From positions 38,833-102,832 of the forward strand of contig NZ_FZNQ01000011.1 in NCBI RefSeq assembly GCF_900188065.1: 64,000 nucleotides of DNA, read 5' to 3'. A model generated the notes under the pieces. It searched no databases and was not told where the DNA came from. It worked only from the letters and a program-made list of their open reading frames with translations. Numbering within the stretch: the first letter of the stretch is position 1; the number at the start of each line of letters is the position of its first letter. Source of the DNA: Halorubrum vacuolatum (GTDB taxonomy: Archaea > Halobacteriota > Halobacteria > Halobacteriales > Haloferacaceae). The translations under genes and the position numbers were made by a program. Shown here one piece after another: positions 25,817 through 38,901 of this stretch.

Positions 25817-26965
25817 ATGAGCGAGGACTTCTACGACGTACTCGGGGTTTCACGGGACGCCAGTGAGGAGGAGATCAAAAAGGCGTATCGCAAGAAGGCC
25901 GCCGAGTATCACCCCGACGTCAGCGACGCCGAGGACGCAGAGGAGCGGTTCAAGCGGATCCAGAAGGCGAAGGAGGTCCTCACCGACGAGGAGACGCGCC
26001 GCCAGTACGACCAACTCGGCCACGACCGGTTCACCGAGGCAGACAAGCGCGGGGCTACGGGCGGCGGTGCGGGCGGGCCGGGCGGGGCAGGCGGCCCGTT
26101 CGGCGGCGGCGGCGGGTTCGAGGACCTCTTCAACCAGTTTTTCGGCGGCGGTGGCGGCCGCGACGACCGGCCGCGTCAGGGGCGTGACCTCCGGACGGGA
26201 CTGACGATCGACCTCTCGGAGGCGTTCGAGGGCACGACGAAGGAGGTGACGCTGACGCGTCCGACCCGATGTGATGAGTGTAACGGCAGCGGGCATCCAC
26301 CCGACGCAGACATCCGAACGTGTCCACAGTGTAACGGGCAAGGGCAGGTGCGGCAGGTTCAACAGACGCCGCTCGGCCGCGTCCAGCAGACCTCGACGTG
26401 TCCGCGCTGTTCGGGCGAGGGAGAGCTCTACAGCGAGGACTGTTCGGCATGTGCCGGCGACGGGATCATCCGTGAGGAGGCGACGCTCTCGGTGGAGATC
26501 CCCGCAGGCATCCGGTCTGGTCAGAGTCTTCGGATGGAGCGTGAGGGTGCACCCGGCGAGAACGGCGGGCCGAACGGCGACCTGCTGATCGACGTCGAAG
26601 TCGACGTGGGCGAGCGGTTCGAGCGTGACGGCGACGACCTGCGCGTCACGGAGGCTATCTCTTTCCCACAGGCGGTCTTCGGCGACACGATCGAGGTGGA
26701 GACCGTGGACGGGGTCGTCGAGATGGACGTCCCCGCCGGCACACAAAGCGGCGAGACGTTCAGACTGCGCGGGAAGGGCATGCCGCGCCTGCGACGGCGC
26801 GGGCGTGGACGCAAGCGCGGCGACCTCTACGTACAGGTCGCCGTTGTCGTCCCCGAGCGGCTCAACGACGAACAGCGGGAGGCGCTGAAGGCGTTCGCGG
26901 AGGCCGGCGGGGAGGAGGTCGACGTGGGCGGCGGCTTCTTCGATCGCTTGAAGGAGTCGTTCTGA
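25817..26965 (+). CDS. dnaJ: Chaperone DnaJ (Hsp40)
   Basis: This 382-residue co-chaperone has the full type I layout. The J domain (residues 3-68) has HPD in AAEYHPDVSD. A long Gly/Phe-rich stretch follows. Four CxxCxGxG zinc repeats (CDECNGSG, CPQCNGQG, CPRCSGEG, CSACAGDG) come next, then the two-lobed C-terminal substrate domain. It stimulates DnaK ATPase and delivers clients. It lies 84 bases behind dnaK on the same strand, where a CATTTAAGC element (25769-25777) could act as a separate promoter. Confidence 0.98.
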   Translation: MSEDFYDVLGVSRDASEEEIKKAYRKKAAEYHPDVSDAEDAEERFKRIQKAKEVLTDEETRRQYDQLGHDRFTEADKRGATGGGAGGPGGAGGPFGGGGGFEDLFNQFFGGGGGRDDRPRQGRDLRTGLTIDLSEAFEGTTKEVTLTRPTRCDECNGSGHPPDADIRTCPQCNGQGQVRQVQQTPLGRVQQTSTCPRCSGEGELYSEDCSACAGDGIIREEATLSVEIPAGIRSGQSLRMEREGAPGENGGPNGDLLIDVEVDVGERFERDGDDLRVTEAISFPQAVFGDTIEVETVDGVVEMDVPAGTQSGETFRLRGKGMPRLRRRGRGRKRGDLYVQVAVVVPERLNDEQREALKAFAEAGGEEVDVGGGFFDRLKESF

Positions 26966-27028
26966 CTCACTGATCGTGATCGCCGGCGCGTCGTGACCGT
27001 TAACACCGGCTCACCCTGACGGATACCT

Positions 27029-27835
27029 ATGAACGTCGTCGGCGATCTATTGACCCGTGACCGACGTAGCCGTGCGATTGCGCTCGTGACCGCCACGGGA
27101 AGCGAACGGAGCTATCACGATCTGATCACGAACGCGTACAAGTCGGCGAACGTACTCAGGTATCTCGGCGCGCGGGAGGGATCGACGGTCGCCATCGATC
27201 CGGACCCAGGGATCCATTCGATCACCGCGTTCCTCGGCGCGGCGCGGCTCGGCGCACGGGTCCGCTTCGATCCGGCCGAGGGTGTCGCCGCCGGGGACCG
27301 GATCGTGTTCGTTCCGGTCGGGGACGAGGAAAGATATCACCCGGACCCGGGAACGAACCTCGTTACCTACGGCGGTCCGCCAACGCGACCCGAGACTACC
27401 CACTGGGAGAAGGAGCTCTGGAGCGAGAACCCAGGGACGCCGCCCGCAACCGTCGGCGCGGACGACCCGTTGTTCGTGATGTCCGCGAGGGAAACGGATG
27501 AAACCACCTCGCATGAGGAACGCGAGGTGAGTCACGCGACGGCGATCGAGGCCGCCGACCGCGTCGTCACGGCACATGACCTCACGGCCGACTCACGGGT
27601 GGTGTTGCGGACGTCGCTTGTTCATCCCGGCGCGGTCGTCGCGGGCGTCCTCGCCCCCCTCGTTGCGGGCGGGTCGGTCGTGTTGACCGCATCGGAACGA
27701 ACGAAAAACGGGGGCGAGAAGGATCGGCAGCGACGTGGCGATCTGGCAGTCGTGGCGGATCCGGAGGCTGATGGATCGATGGGATCGCAGACCGTTCCCG
27801 AGCCGCGGCGAGTGACGCCGCCGCCGCTCTGGTGA
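27029..27835 (+). CDS. Acyl-CoA synthetase N-domain-like protein
   Basis: This 268-residue protein begins MNVVGDLLTRDRRSRAIALV and continues YHDLITNAYKSANVLRYLGA and SITAFLGAARLGARVRFDPA, which is the N-terminal subdomain pattern of ANL (AMP-forming acyl-CoA synthetase) enzymes. It lacks the P-loop YSSGTTG and the C-terminal catalytic lysine domain, so it cannot be a complete ligase. It ends in a low-complexity basic/proline tail. It is convergent with the full-length acyl-CoA synthetase. Such truncated homologues recur in haloarchaea and may be regulatory. The function is unproven. Confidence 0.65.
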   Translation: MNVVGDLLTRDRRSRAIALVTATGSERSYHDLITNAYKSANVLRYLGAREGSTVAIDPDPGIHSITAFLGAARLGARVRFDPAEGVAAGDRIVFVPVGDEERYHPDPGTNLVTYGGPPTRPETTHWEKELWSENPGTPPATVGADDPLFVMSARETDETTSHEEREVSHATAIEAADRVVTAHDLTADSRVVLRTSLVHPGAVVAGVLAPLVAGGSVVLTASERTKNGGEKDRQRRGDLAVVADPEADGSMGSQTVPEPRRVTPPPLW

Positions 27836-27901
27836 CCGACGGTCGGGGCCGCCTTCGGCTTAGTCGAGGATGCCTTCGGCTCAATCGGGGCCGGCCTCCA
27901 C

Positions 27902-29947
27902 TCAATCGGGATCTCGTAGCCCCTCCAGCGCCTCCGGGTTTTCCATCGAGGAGAGGTCGCCCGGGTCCTCGCCGGTGTGGACGGCCTCGATGGCGCGACG
28001 AATGATCTTCCCGGATTGGGTTTTGGGGAACGCGTCGACGAAGAGGAGCTCCCGCGGCCGGAACGGTTTACCGTGCTCCGCGCCGACGACCTCGCGAAGC
28101 TCCTCACGGAGGTCATCGGTGGGTGTTATGCCCGGCTCTAAGACGACGTACGCGACGACGGCCGTCCCGGTCGTGTCGTCGGGGACGCCGACCGCGGCGG
28201 CCTGGTTGACCGCGTCGTGTTCGATCAGTACCCCCTCGATCTCCGCCGGGCCGACCTTTCGACCGGCGACGTTCAGCGCGTCGTCCGCGCGGCCGTGGAG
28301 GAACCAGAAGCCGTCCTCGTCCTGCTGGGCGAAATCGCCGTGATCCCACAGATCCCCGAATCGCGACCAGTACTCGTCGAGATAGCGTTCATCACCCGAC
28401 CAGAGGCTTTTCGTCATCGACGGACAGGAATCGCGGGCGACGAGCAGGCCACGTTCGTGCCGATCCCGGACCGACTCGCCGTCGAAATCGACGATGTCGA
28501 TCGCCATCCCGAGACCCGGGCCGCCGAGCGTACAGGGTTTCAGCGGTTGGGTCGGCATCGGCATCAGAAAACAGCCACAGATCTCCGTTCCCCCGGAGAT
28601 GTTGATGATCGGTGCCTCGCCGCCGCCGATCACCTCGTGGAACCAGAGCCAGGATTCGGGATCCCACGGCTCGCCGGTCGATCCGAGCAGTCGAAGACTG
28701 GAGAGGTCATGCCCCTCGACCCACTCGTCGCCGTGTTTACGGAGCGCCCGGATCGCCGTCGGGGAGATACCGAAGACGGTGAGCCCGTGGCGGTCGATCA
28801 GCTTCCAGAAACGGTCCGGTTCCGGGTGATCCGGTGCGCCCTCATACATAAAGACCGTGTTGCCGAAGGTGTGGTTGCCGATGAGCGTCCAGGGACCCAT
28901 CATCCAGCCGATATCGGAGACCCAGAAGAACCGATCGTGCGGCTTGGCGTCGAAGCCGAAGTAGATCTCCTTTGCACACTGCACCAGCACGCCGGCGTGG
29001 GTGTGAACGATCCCCTTCGGCGTGCCCGTCGTCCCCGAGGAGTAGAGCAGCATCGACTCCTGATCGGAGCCGAGCCGCTTCGTCTCGTAGGTCGATGGCT
29101 GTGCGCCGATCGCCGATTCATAGGTGGCGTCGCGGTCATCATTCCATGGGACCGATCCGGTGGCTGTGGAGTCAACAGCCTTCGTATCGCTTCCGGATTC
29201 CGACGCTGGCGTCTCTCCAAGCCGATCGTAGACGACGACGTGTTCGACGTGGCCCGCCTCCTCGATGGCCGCGTCGGCGTCGCTCTTTAAGTACACCTCG
29301 CTCCCGCGCCGATAGAAGCCGTCGGCGGTGAACAACACGCGCGCCTCGGCGTCAGCGATCCGCGTCGCCGTCGCCTCGGTACCGAACCCCGAGAAGATCG
29401 GCACGACGATCGCGCCGACTTTTAAACACCCATAGAGGATGGCGACGACTTCCGGCACCATCGGCAGATATAACGCGACGGTGTCACCAGTCCCGATCCC
29501 GACCGATTCGAGGTAGTTCGCCACCCGGTTGCTCTCCCGGTGCAGTTCGTGGAAGGTAACCTCCCTGACGTCGCCGGGTTCACCCTCCCAGATCAGTGCG
29601 ACCCGGTTTCGGTTCTGCGAGTCGATCGCCGCGTGTCGATCAAGCACGTTGTGAGCGATATTGATCTCGCCGCCGGGATACCAGCTCGTAAACTGTGGTC
29701 CCTCGGTATCATCACGGACGGCGTCGTACTCGGTATAAAAATCGATCCCGAGGTACTCGATTATCTCGTCCCAGAACCAGTCGATCCCCGAGTCGGGTGC
29801 GCCGTCGACCCTCGTCGTCGTCCGTTCGATCAGTTCCTCGTGGCTTTCGATCCCGTGTTCGCGCATGAACGCGGCCACGTTCGTCGACTCGACGAACGCC
29901 GGATCCGGCTCGTACACGACCTCGCCGAGTAACTCGTGATCGTCCAT
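27902..29947 (-). CDS. Acetyl-CoA synthetase-type AMP-forming acyl-CoA ligase
   Basis: This 681-residue ANL ligase activates a short carboxylic acid with ATP and CoA. Motifs seen are the adenylate-binding LYSSGTTGTPKGIVHTH (about 327-343), ISGGTEICG, the hinge LHGRADDALNVAGRKVGPAE and the catalytic lysine in FPKTQSGKIIRR (about 645). The N-terminal extension FTSWYPGGEINIAHNVLD is that of acetyl-/propionyl-CoA synthetases. Whether acetate, propionate or another acid is used is open. It is convergent with the truncated homologue at 27029 and sits upstream of no obvious partner. Confidence 0.92.
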   Translation of the reverse strand: MDDHELLGEVVYEPDPAFVESTNVAAFMREHGIESHEELIERTTTRVDGAPDSGIDWFWDEIIEYLGIDFYTEYDAVRDDTEGPQFTSWYPGGEINIAHNVLDRHAAIDSQNRNRVALIWEGEPGDVREVTFHELHRESNRVANYLESVGIGTGDTVALYLPMVPEVVAILYGCLKVGAIVVPIFSGFGTEATATRIADAEARVLFTADGFYRRGSEVYLKSDADAAIEEAGHVEHVVVYDRLGETPASESGSDTKAVDSTATGSVPWNDDRDATYESAIGAQPSTYETKRLGSDQESMLLYSSGTTGTPKGIVHTHAGVLVQCAKEIYFGFDAKPHDRFFWVSDIGWMMGPWTLIGNHTFGNTVFMYEGAPDHPEPDRFWKLIDRHGLTVFGISPTAIRALRKHGDEWVEGHDLSSLRLLGSTGEPWDPESWLWFHEVIGGGEAPIINISGGTEICGCFLMPMPTQPLKPCTLGGPGLGMAIDIVDFDGESVRDRHERGLLVARDSCPSMTKSLWSGDERYLDEYWSRFGDLWDHGDFAQQDEDGFWFLHGRADDALNVAGRKVGPAEIEGVLIEHDAVNQAAAVGVPDDTTGTAVVAYVVLEPGITPTDDLREELREVVGAEHGKPFRPRELLFVDAFPKTQSGKIIRRAIEAVHTGEDPGDLSSMENPEALEGLRDPD

Positions 29948-30007
29948 CTCGTCCGCCGATTTCCGGCCGAACGGTAAGTAACTTTCCTGAACGATCTGGC
30001 CCGGTCC

Positions 30008-32541
30008 TCAGTCGTCTCCGTGCTCGCTCGAAGCGTCCACGTCGCTACCATCCACGTCACGTCCGTCCACGGATGCGGCATCGTCGCCAGCGTACACCCG
30101 TTCCGGAACGATGTCGACGCAGGCGACCTCGTCGTCCTCATCGAGGGACATCACGATGACGCCCATCGTGTTTCGGCCAACCGTGGAGATCTCCTCGACG
30201 CGAGTCCGCATGATCTGGCCATCGGCGCTCATCGCGAGCAGGTGATCGCCGTAGGTGACCGCCTCGACGGCGACGACCGAACCGTTTCGGCCGCCAGTCT
30301 TGATGTCGACGAGCCCCATCCCGTTCCGTGACTGAGGTCGATATTCGTCGAGGTCGGAGCGTTTTCCGTAGCCGTTTTCGGTAACGGTGAGGACCCAGTT
30401 GTGTCGATCCTCGTCGATGGCGGCGACCCCCGCGACCTGATCGCCCTCACGAAGGTCGACGCCGTAGACGCCGCGGGCCGTCCGTCCCATCGAGCGGACC
30501 TCCGATTCATCGAAGCGGATCGCCATCCCATCACGGGTGCCGATGACGATGTCCGTCGTGCCGTCGGTCACCTCCACGTCGACGAGTTCATCACCATCAT
30601 TGAGCGTCAACGCGCGGATCCCCGTCGAGCGGATGTTCTCGAAGGCCGTGACGGCGGTGCGCTTGATGTACCCATCCCGCGTGACCATCGTCAGGAACTC
30701 CTCGTCATCGAGGTCCTCGGTGGCGACGACGGCTTCGATCTCCTCGCCGTCGTCCAGATCGAGGAGGTTCACCGCGGACTTCCCGCGTGCAGTCCGTGAC
30801 ATCTCGGGGATCTCATACGTTTTCAGCTGATAGATCTGCCCTTGATTCGTGAAGATGAGGAGATACGCGTGGGAGTTCGCCCGGAAGACCGAAGAAACGC
30901 GGTCGCTCTGCTTTAACGCCGTCCCGATGATCCCCTTCCCACCGCGGTTCTGGGCGCGGAAGACGTCGAGCGGCATTCGCTTGATGTAGTCGTCCTCGCT
31001 CATCACGACGACGCACTCCTCTTCGGGGATCAGGTCCTCGTGGGTGACCGTCCCGGTGTCCTCGATGAAGCTCGTGCGTCGCTCGTCGCCGTACTCGGCT
31101 TTCACCGCCTCCAACTCCTCGACGATGACGGCATCGAGCTCGTCGGGATCGTCGAGGATCGTCTCCAGTCGCTCGATGCGGTCGGTGACGTCCTCGTACT
31201 CCGACTCGATCTCCGCGGTCTCCATCGACGTGAGCGAGCCGAGCTGCATCCGCACGATGTGTTCCGCCTGCGGCTCCGAAAAGTCGAATTCGGCTTCGAG
31301 CGCCGCCCGCGCCGCGTCGCGATCTTCGGAGTCACGGATCGTCTCGACGACGTCGTCGACCTGCTCCAACGCTTTTAACCGACCTTCGAGGATGTGGGCG
31401 CGGTCCGAACGCTCTTCGAGTTCGTGTTCCGAGCGCCGACGAACGACCTCACGTCGATGATCGACGTAGTGTTCGAGCGTCTCTTTTAAATTCAACACCT
31501 GTGGCGCGCCGTCGACCAACGCGAGGTTGATCACGCCGAAGGTCCGTTCGAGGTGACTCTCCAACAGCTGGTTTTTCACCACCTCCGCCATCGCATCCCG
31601 TTTCAATTCGACGACGATCCGGATCCCGTCACGGTCCGACTCGTCGCGAAGGTCGCGGATTCCCTCGATCGCGCCCTCGTTGACGTCGTCGGCGATGCGT
31701 TCGACGAGCCGCGCTTTGTTCTGTTGGAAGGGCAACTCGGTGATGACGATCCGCCCCGCTTCCTCGTCGACCTCGAACTCCGCACGGACGCGGATCCGCC
31801 CTCGCCCCGTCTTGTAGGCCTTGTGGACGGCGTTTCGTCCGACGATGTTCGCGCCGGTTGGGAAGTCCGGCCCCTTCACGTGCTCCATCAGGTCGGCGAC
31901 CGTACAGTCCGGATCCTCGATCAGCTCGACCGTCGCGTCCACGACTTCCCCCAAATTATGCGGCGGGATGTTCGTCGACATTCCGACCGCGATCCCCGAG
32001 GAGCCGTTGACGAGCAGGTTCGGGAACGCCGCCGGCAACACCCCCGGCTCCTCCAAGCGGTCGTCGTAGTTCGGCTGGAAGTCGACCGTGTCGCGCTCGA
32101 TGTCGGCCAACAGCTCCTCGGCGATCGGCGACATCCGCGCCTCCGTGTACCGCATCGCCGCCGGCGGGTCGCCGTCGACGGAGCCGAAGTTCCCCTGGCC
32201 GTCGACGATCGGGTACCGCAACGAGAAGTCCTGTGCCATCCGCGCCAACGCGTCGTAGATGGCGCTGTCGCCGTGGGGGTGATAATCACCCATCGTCTCG
32301 CCGACGATGGATGAGGACTTTCGGTGCGCCGAACGTGCCGAGATCCCGGCCTCGTTCATCGCGTACAGAATGCGGCGGTGGACGGGTTTCAACCCGTCAC
32401 GGACGTCCGGCAGCGCCCGGCCGGCGATCACCGACATCGCGTAGTCGATGTACGACTGTTCCATCTCGTCTTCGATGCGTGCGGTCGTGATCCGGGCGGC
32501 GCCGACGTCTTCGGGCCCGGGTGCTGGTGTCTCGGAACTCA

Positions 32542-32542
<1 letters not shown>
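30008..32542 (-). CDS. gyrA: DNA gyrase subunit A
   Basis: This 844-residue subunit breaks and rejoins DNA for ATP-dependent negative supercoiling. The active-site tyrosine is Y132 in [10 protein letters not shown]. The quinolone-determining segment [17 protein letters not shown] keeps S93 and D97, the positions changed in resistant strains. The C-terminal beta-pinwheel starts near residue 500, with the GyrA-box-like QNRGGKG. It ends with an acidic tail. The ATG at 32542 shares its A with the stop of gyrB (TGATG), so translation is coupled; an in-frame start five codons earlier is rejected. Confidence 0.97.
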
Positions 32543-35772
<3,230 letters not shown>

Positions 35773-35788
35773 CTAATGGTCCCCCACT

Positions 35789-35794
35789 AATAAA
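35789..35794 (-). promoter_or_regulatory. TATA box of gyrB-gyrA
   Basis: On the minus strand TTTATT is centred about 34 bases before the gyrB ATG, predicting a leader of some eight bases. It is directly preceded by the inverted, alternating GC sequence at 35796-35825. Confidence 0.5.
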
Positions 35795-35795
35795 G

Positions 35796-35825
35796 CCGGC
35801 GTACGCGCGCGGGCGCGCACGCCGG
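35796..35825. repeat. Inverted repeat with alternating CG core next to the gyrB promoter
   Basis: Perfect 7-bp arms CCGGCGT and ACGCCGG flank a core made almost wholly of alternating purine-pyrimidine bases (ACGCGCGCG, GGCGCGCAC). Such a sequence can extrude a cruciform or flip to Z-DNA under negative supercoiling. It lies immediately upstream of the gyrB TATA box. Confidence 0.7.
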
Positions 35826-35835
35826 AACGGTAAGA

Positions 35836-35889
35836 ACAGATCATCGATGGCAACACATGTAGACAGATCACCGATGGCAACACATCACG
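35836..35889. repeat. Two tandem 27-bp repeats upstream of gyrB
   Basis: Two adjacent copies of a 27-bp unit starting ACAGATCA, sharing CGATGGCAACACAT, lie between the gyrB promoter and the end of the bax1-like gene. A degenerate third copy of GGCAACAC follows at about 35905-35915. The region 35758-35923 holds no gene. Confidence 0.8.
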
Positions 35890-35923
35890 AAGGAAATAAC
35901 TCACTACGGCAACACGAATCCGT

Positions 35924-37441
35924 TCACTTCGATTCGCCTTTCGGTTGGAGCGTCCCGTCGGTGAGTCCATCCCACTCGATCCGGTAGCCAAGCCGTGAGA
36001 GCAGCGCGCTGGTCTCCGCGATGGCGTATTCGTCGAGTACGGACTCAGCAGCGTCCCGTGACATTCCGGCGGTCAACTCGTCGTCGATGGCGTCGATCGT
36101 CGCCGGGCGGACGAGCGAGCCGCCGACCCGTTCGTGTTCGGGGAACCGGACGCCCGCGAGCGCATCCATCCCGACCCCGTGTTCGGCCGCAAGCGTATCG
36201 AGCGTCACGACATCCGGGTCGGGAACGAGTGCCGCGGGCAGCGCGGCCGCCGCATCGGCGACGAGGTCTGATTCGTACTCCCGAAGCACGTCCACGATGT
36301 CCTTCACCCGAACCGTCCCCGAGTAGGTGACCACGCGGTGGTCCCGTGCGGCAATCTCCTCGCCGACCCCGAGGCTCTCATCGACGGCGACGAGCATCTC
36401 GACGTCCTCCAACTCGCCGAGCTGTGCGAGCTTCTTCTCGACGTATTCGGGGGTCCAAAAGCCCATTACCTCGAAAAAGAGCCGAAAGTCGGCGTGGTCG
36501 TACTCGAAGGCGAAATCGGGGATCATCACCCGGGTGCCGGTCTCCAGCGGCTCGGGTTCGCGGACGAGCGTCCAGTCGAGGTCGAGCGCGCGGAACCGCC
36601 CGGCGAAGTCGGCCTCGACGCCGCTGTCGAAGGCTGGCTCCGCGAGCGGCTCGACATCCGGCACCGAGATGTCACGGTCGGAGAGCGTGAGCGTCCGTTC
36701 GCGGCCGCGGTCGTCGATCGTCGCCGTGAGCCGCCAGTCGGCGGTGCCCGCGACGGTCCGCAGCAGCCGGGCGAACGCCGTGCCGTAGCGTCTGGTCCGC
36801 CGAAAGAGCGCGTCGGGGCCGGTGACGACCAGCTCGCGGCCCTCGGACGTCCGTTCGATCTCATACATCAATCGAAGCCGCTTGACGGCCGAAACGAGCG
36901 CCTTGGGGTCGTTCGAGCGCACGCGGACCTCGGTGGCGTCGAAAAGCGCCGTCTGGGCCAACGAGAGGTCGTACTGCGCACACAACGTCTCCGGATCCCA
37001 CGGCACGTCGGCGTCGACGAGGACCTCGTTGACCGCGCGGTCCGCATAGAGGCTCCCCTCGATGGCGTCGGGATCCACCTGGAGTGAGTCGGCAGCCAGA
37101 CGGATCGCCCGCTCGCGTTCCGCCGCGGAGGCGACGCCGACCGCTGCGGCGGCCTCGAAGGCGGCTCGGCGAACCCGTCGCGGCGGCAGCGGCGCATCGA
37201 CCTCGAAGGAACATTCCCGTTCGACGAGCGCCGCGAACCCGCGGACGAGTTTGAAGTCCGCCGCTTCGGCCTCCAACTGCTCCAAGGCATCGTCGAGATC
37301 AGCGCGGCGGCTCCCGACGTGTTCGGTGAACGTTCCGAGGACCTTCGCCGCGAGGGGCCGGTGGCGTCGCTCGGTGAACTGCGGTCGGTAGCCGCCGCCG
37401 GCGCGGGAGACGCGAAGGAGGTCCTTCCGGAGCACAATCAA
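35924..37441 (-). CDS. DUF790 family protein (Bax1-like nuclease partner of XPB)
   Basis: This 505-residue protein begins MIVLRKDLLRVSRAGGGYRP, a hallmark of DUF790/Bax1. It keeps the conserved C-terminal nuclease-like region with MIPDFAFEYDHADFRLFFEV, MGFWTPEYVEKKL and MLVAVDESL, in which the D...E...K pattern resembles a PD-(D/E)xK core. In other archaea Bax1 is the endonuclease partner of the XPB helicase in nucleotide excision repair, and the genes are adjacent. Here an XPB-like helicase is encoded on the same strand about 6 kb upstream (43394-44746), with other genes in between. Confidence 0.85.
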   Translation of the reverse strand: MIVLRKDLLRVSRAGGGYRPQFTERRHRPLAAKVLGTFTEHVGSRRADLDDALEQLEAEAADFKLVRGFAALVERECSFEVDAPLPPRRVRRAAFEAAAAVGVASAAERERAIRLAADSLQVDPDAIEGSLYADRAVNEVLVDADVPWDPETLCAQYDLSLAQTALFDATEVRVRSNDPKALVSAVKRLRLMYEIERTSEGRELVVTGPDALFRRTRRYGTAFARLLRTVAGTADWRLTATIDDRGRERTLTLSDRDISVPDVEPLAEPAFDSGVEADFAGRFRALDLDWTLVREPEPLETGTRVMIPDFAFEYDHADFRLFFEVMGFWTPEYVEKKLAQLGELEDVEMLVAVDESLGVGEEIAARDHRVVTYSGTVRVKDIVDVLREYESDLVADAAAALPAALVPDPDVVTLDTLAAEHGVGMDALAGVRFPEHERVGGSLVRPATIDAIDDELTAGMSRDAAESVLDEYAIAETSALLSRLGYRIEWDGLTDGTLQPKGESK

Positions 37442-37588
37442 GGGTCGGATGGAGGGTCCCTAAAGCGCTCGGGTTGATTCCCTGCAGCGGCCGTCCCCTC
37501 AGTTACGACGTCTCATCGAGTATCCGCCCGCCGGCGAGGGATCGAGACCGGTGAGGCGGTCGGGGGGCTCGCTTCTGGATAGCGGATA

Positions 37589-38671
37589 TCAGTCCCGACC
37601 GGTTCGTTGCGCGACGTACTCGCGCGTGTTCCCGTGCAACACGTAGTCCGTCCGCTGTAAGTCCGCGATCGTCCGTGAACCGGTGACGAACATCGCCGTC
37701 CGCAACTCGGCGATCAGGTCCTCGATCTGCTCTATCACCGCCTCGGGCCCGGCGGTGGCTGGCTTCAGGAACGGTTTTGCCAACCCGCCGGCGACCGCAC
37801 CTAACGCGATCGCCTTCGCGACGTCCAGTCCCGACCGTACGCCGCCGCTTGCGATCACGCAGTCGTGTTCGGTCACACACTCGATCGTACTGACCGCGGT
37901 CGGGATCCCCCACTCCCGGAACAGCGTGCCAACCCGCTGCTGTCGTGGTGCGTTCGCCGCGGCCGCGCGGTAGGCCTCGATGCCGGACCACGTCGTCCCG
38001 CCCTTCCCGGCGACATCGATCGCGTCGACGCCCGCGTCGGCCAGCTTTCGGGCCGTCCCGGCGGAGATTCCGTTTCCTGTTTCCTTCACGATGACCGGCA
38101 CGGACAGCCCCTCGACGACCCGGTCGATAGCCGTGAGACAATCGCGACCGTCGACGTCGCCTTCGGGTTGGACGGCCTCCTGGAGGAAGTTGAGATGGAC
38201 GGCGAGCGCGTCCGCCTCGACCATCTCCACTGCACGCTCAACCGTGTCGAGGCCGTACTCCCGGAGCTGTGCGGCACCGAGGTTGCCGTAGATAAACGCC
38301 TCGGGGGCGGCCTCACGGGCGACGGTATACGATTCGAGGACGCTCTCATCGTCGAGTTCGAGGCCGGCACGCTGGCTTCCAAGCCCCATCGCGATACCCG
38401 TCTCCCCTGCGGCACGGGCCAGTGCCCGATTGATCTCCGTGGTGTTTCCGTGCCCGCCCGTCATGCTTTCGATAACGATCGGCGCGGAGAGCTCACGGTC
38501 GAGAAACTCGACGGAGGTATCGATGGCGTCGTAATGGATCTCCGGAAGCGCCTCGTGGACGAGCTGAACGTCTTCAAACCCCGTTCCGGTCGTCTCGACG
38601 TCCCGCTCCTGTACGATCCGAATGTGGTCGTCCTTTCGGCGTTCGATCTCCGGCGAGTGCCGTTCTGTCAT
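37589..38671 (-). CDS. fni: Isopentenyl-diphosphate delta-isomerase, type 2
   Basis: This 360-residue FMN/NADPH-dependent enzyme interconverts isopentenyl and dimethylallyl diphosphate, needed for archaeal isoprenoid lipids and carotenoids. Typical segments are RKDDHIRIV at the start, the FMN-binding [44 protein letters not shown] and [20 protein letters not shown]. The ATG at 38671 was preferred over the 38698 start since it gives the family N-terminus. It is housekeeping, yet lies between bax1-like and xpb-like genes. Confidence 0.94.
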   Translation of the reverse strand: MTERHSPEIERRKDDHIRIVQERDVETTGTGFEDVQLVHEALPEIHYDAIDTSVEFLDRELSAPIVIESMTGGHGNTTEINRALARAAGETGIAMGLGSQRAGLELDDESVLESYTVAREAAPEAFIYGNLGAAQLREYGLDTVERAVEMVEADALAVHLNFLQEAVQPEGDVDGRDCLTAIDRVVEGLSVPVIVKETGNGISAGTARKLADAGVDAIDVAGKGGTTWSGIEAYRAAAANAPRQQRVGTLFREWGIPTAVSTIECVTEHDCVIASGGVRSGLDVAKAIALGAVAGGLAKPFLKPATAGPEAVIEQIEDLIAELRTAMFVTGSRTIADLQRTDYVLHGNTREYVAQRTGRD

Positions 38672-38864
38672 TATTCTATCTATCGGGAGCGATTGCAAAA
38701 TACTACTGATTTACCGCGTTAGTGTTGCTCGACTGGCTGCCGAAACGACGCGCTGCTCGTGGCTGACTCTCCGCGCCGATCCGCACCAGCCATCCTCCGA
38801 TTTCGGACGATTGACCATATCTGACGTAGATCGGTGATGCCAACGAACCCGCCAGTACCTATAA

Positions 38865-38870
38865 TATATA
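38865..38870 (+). promoter_or_regulatory. TATA box of the repeat-nuclease gene
   Basis: TATATA in an AT-rich run predicts transcription starting near 38894. That lies after the first in-frame ATG (38881) and before the ATG at 38902, so the second ATG is taken as the start. The region 38672-38860 shows nothing else. Confidence 0.5.
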
Positions 38871-38901
38871 AGTCAACGAAATGTCTGGTTATCACCTCCA
38901 A

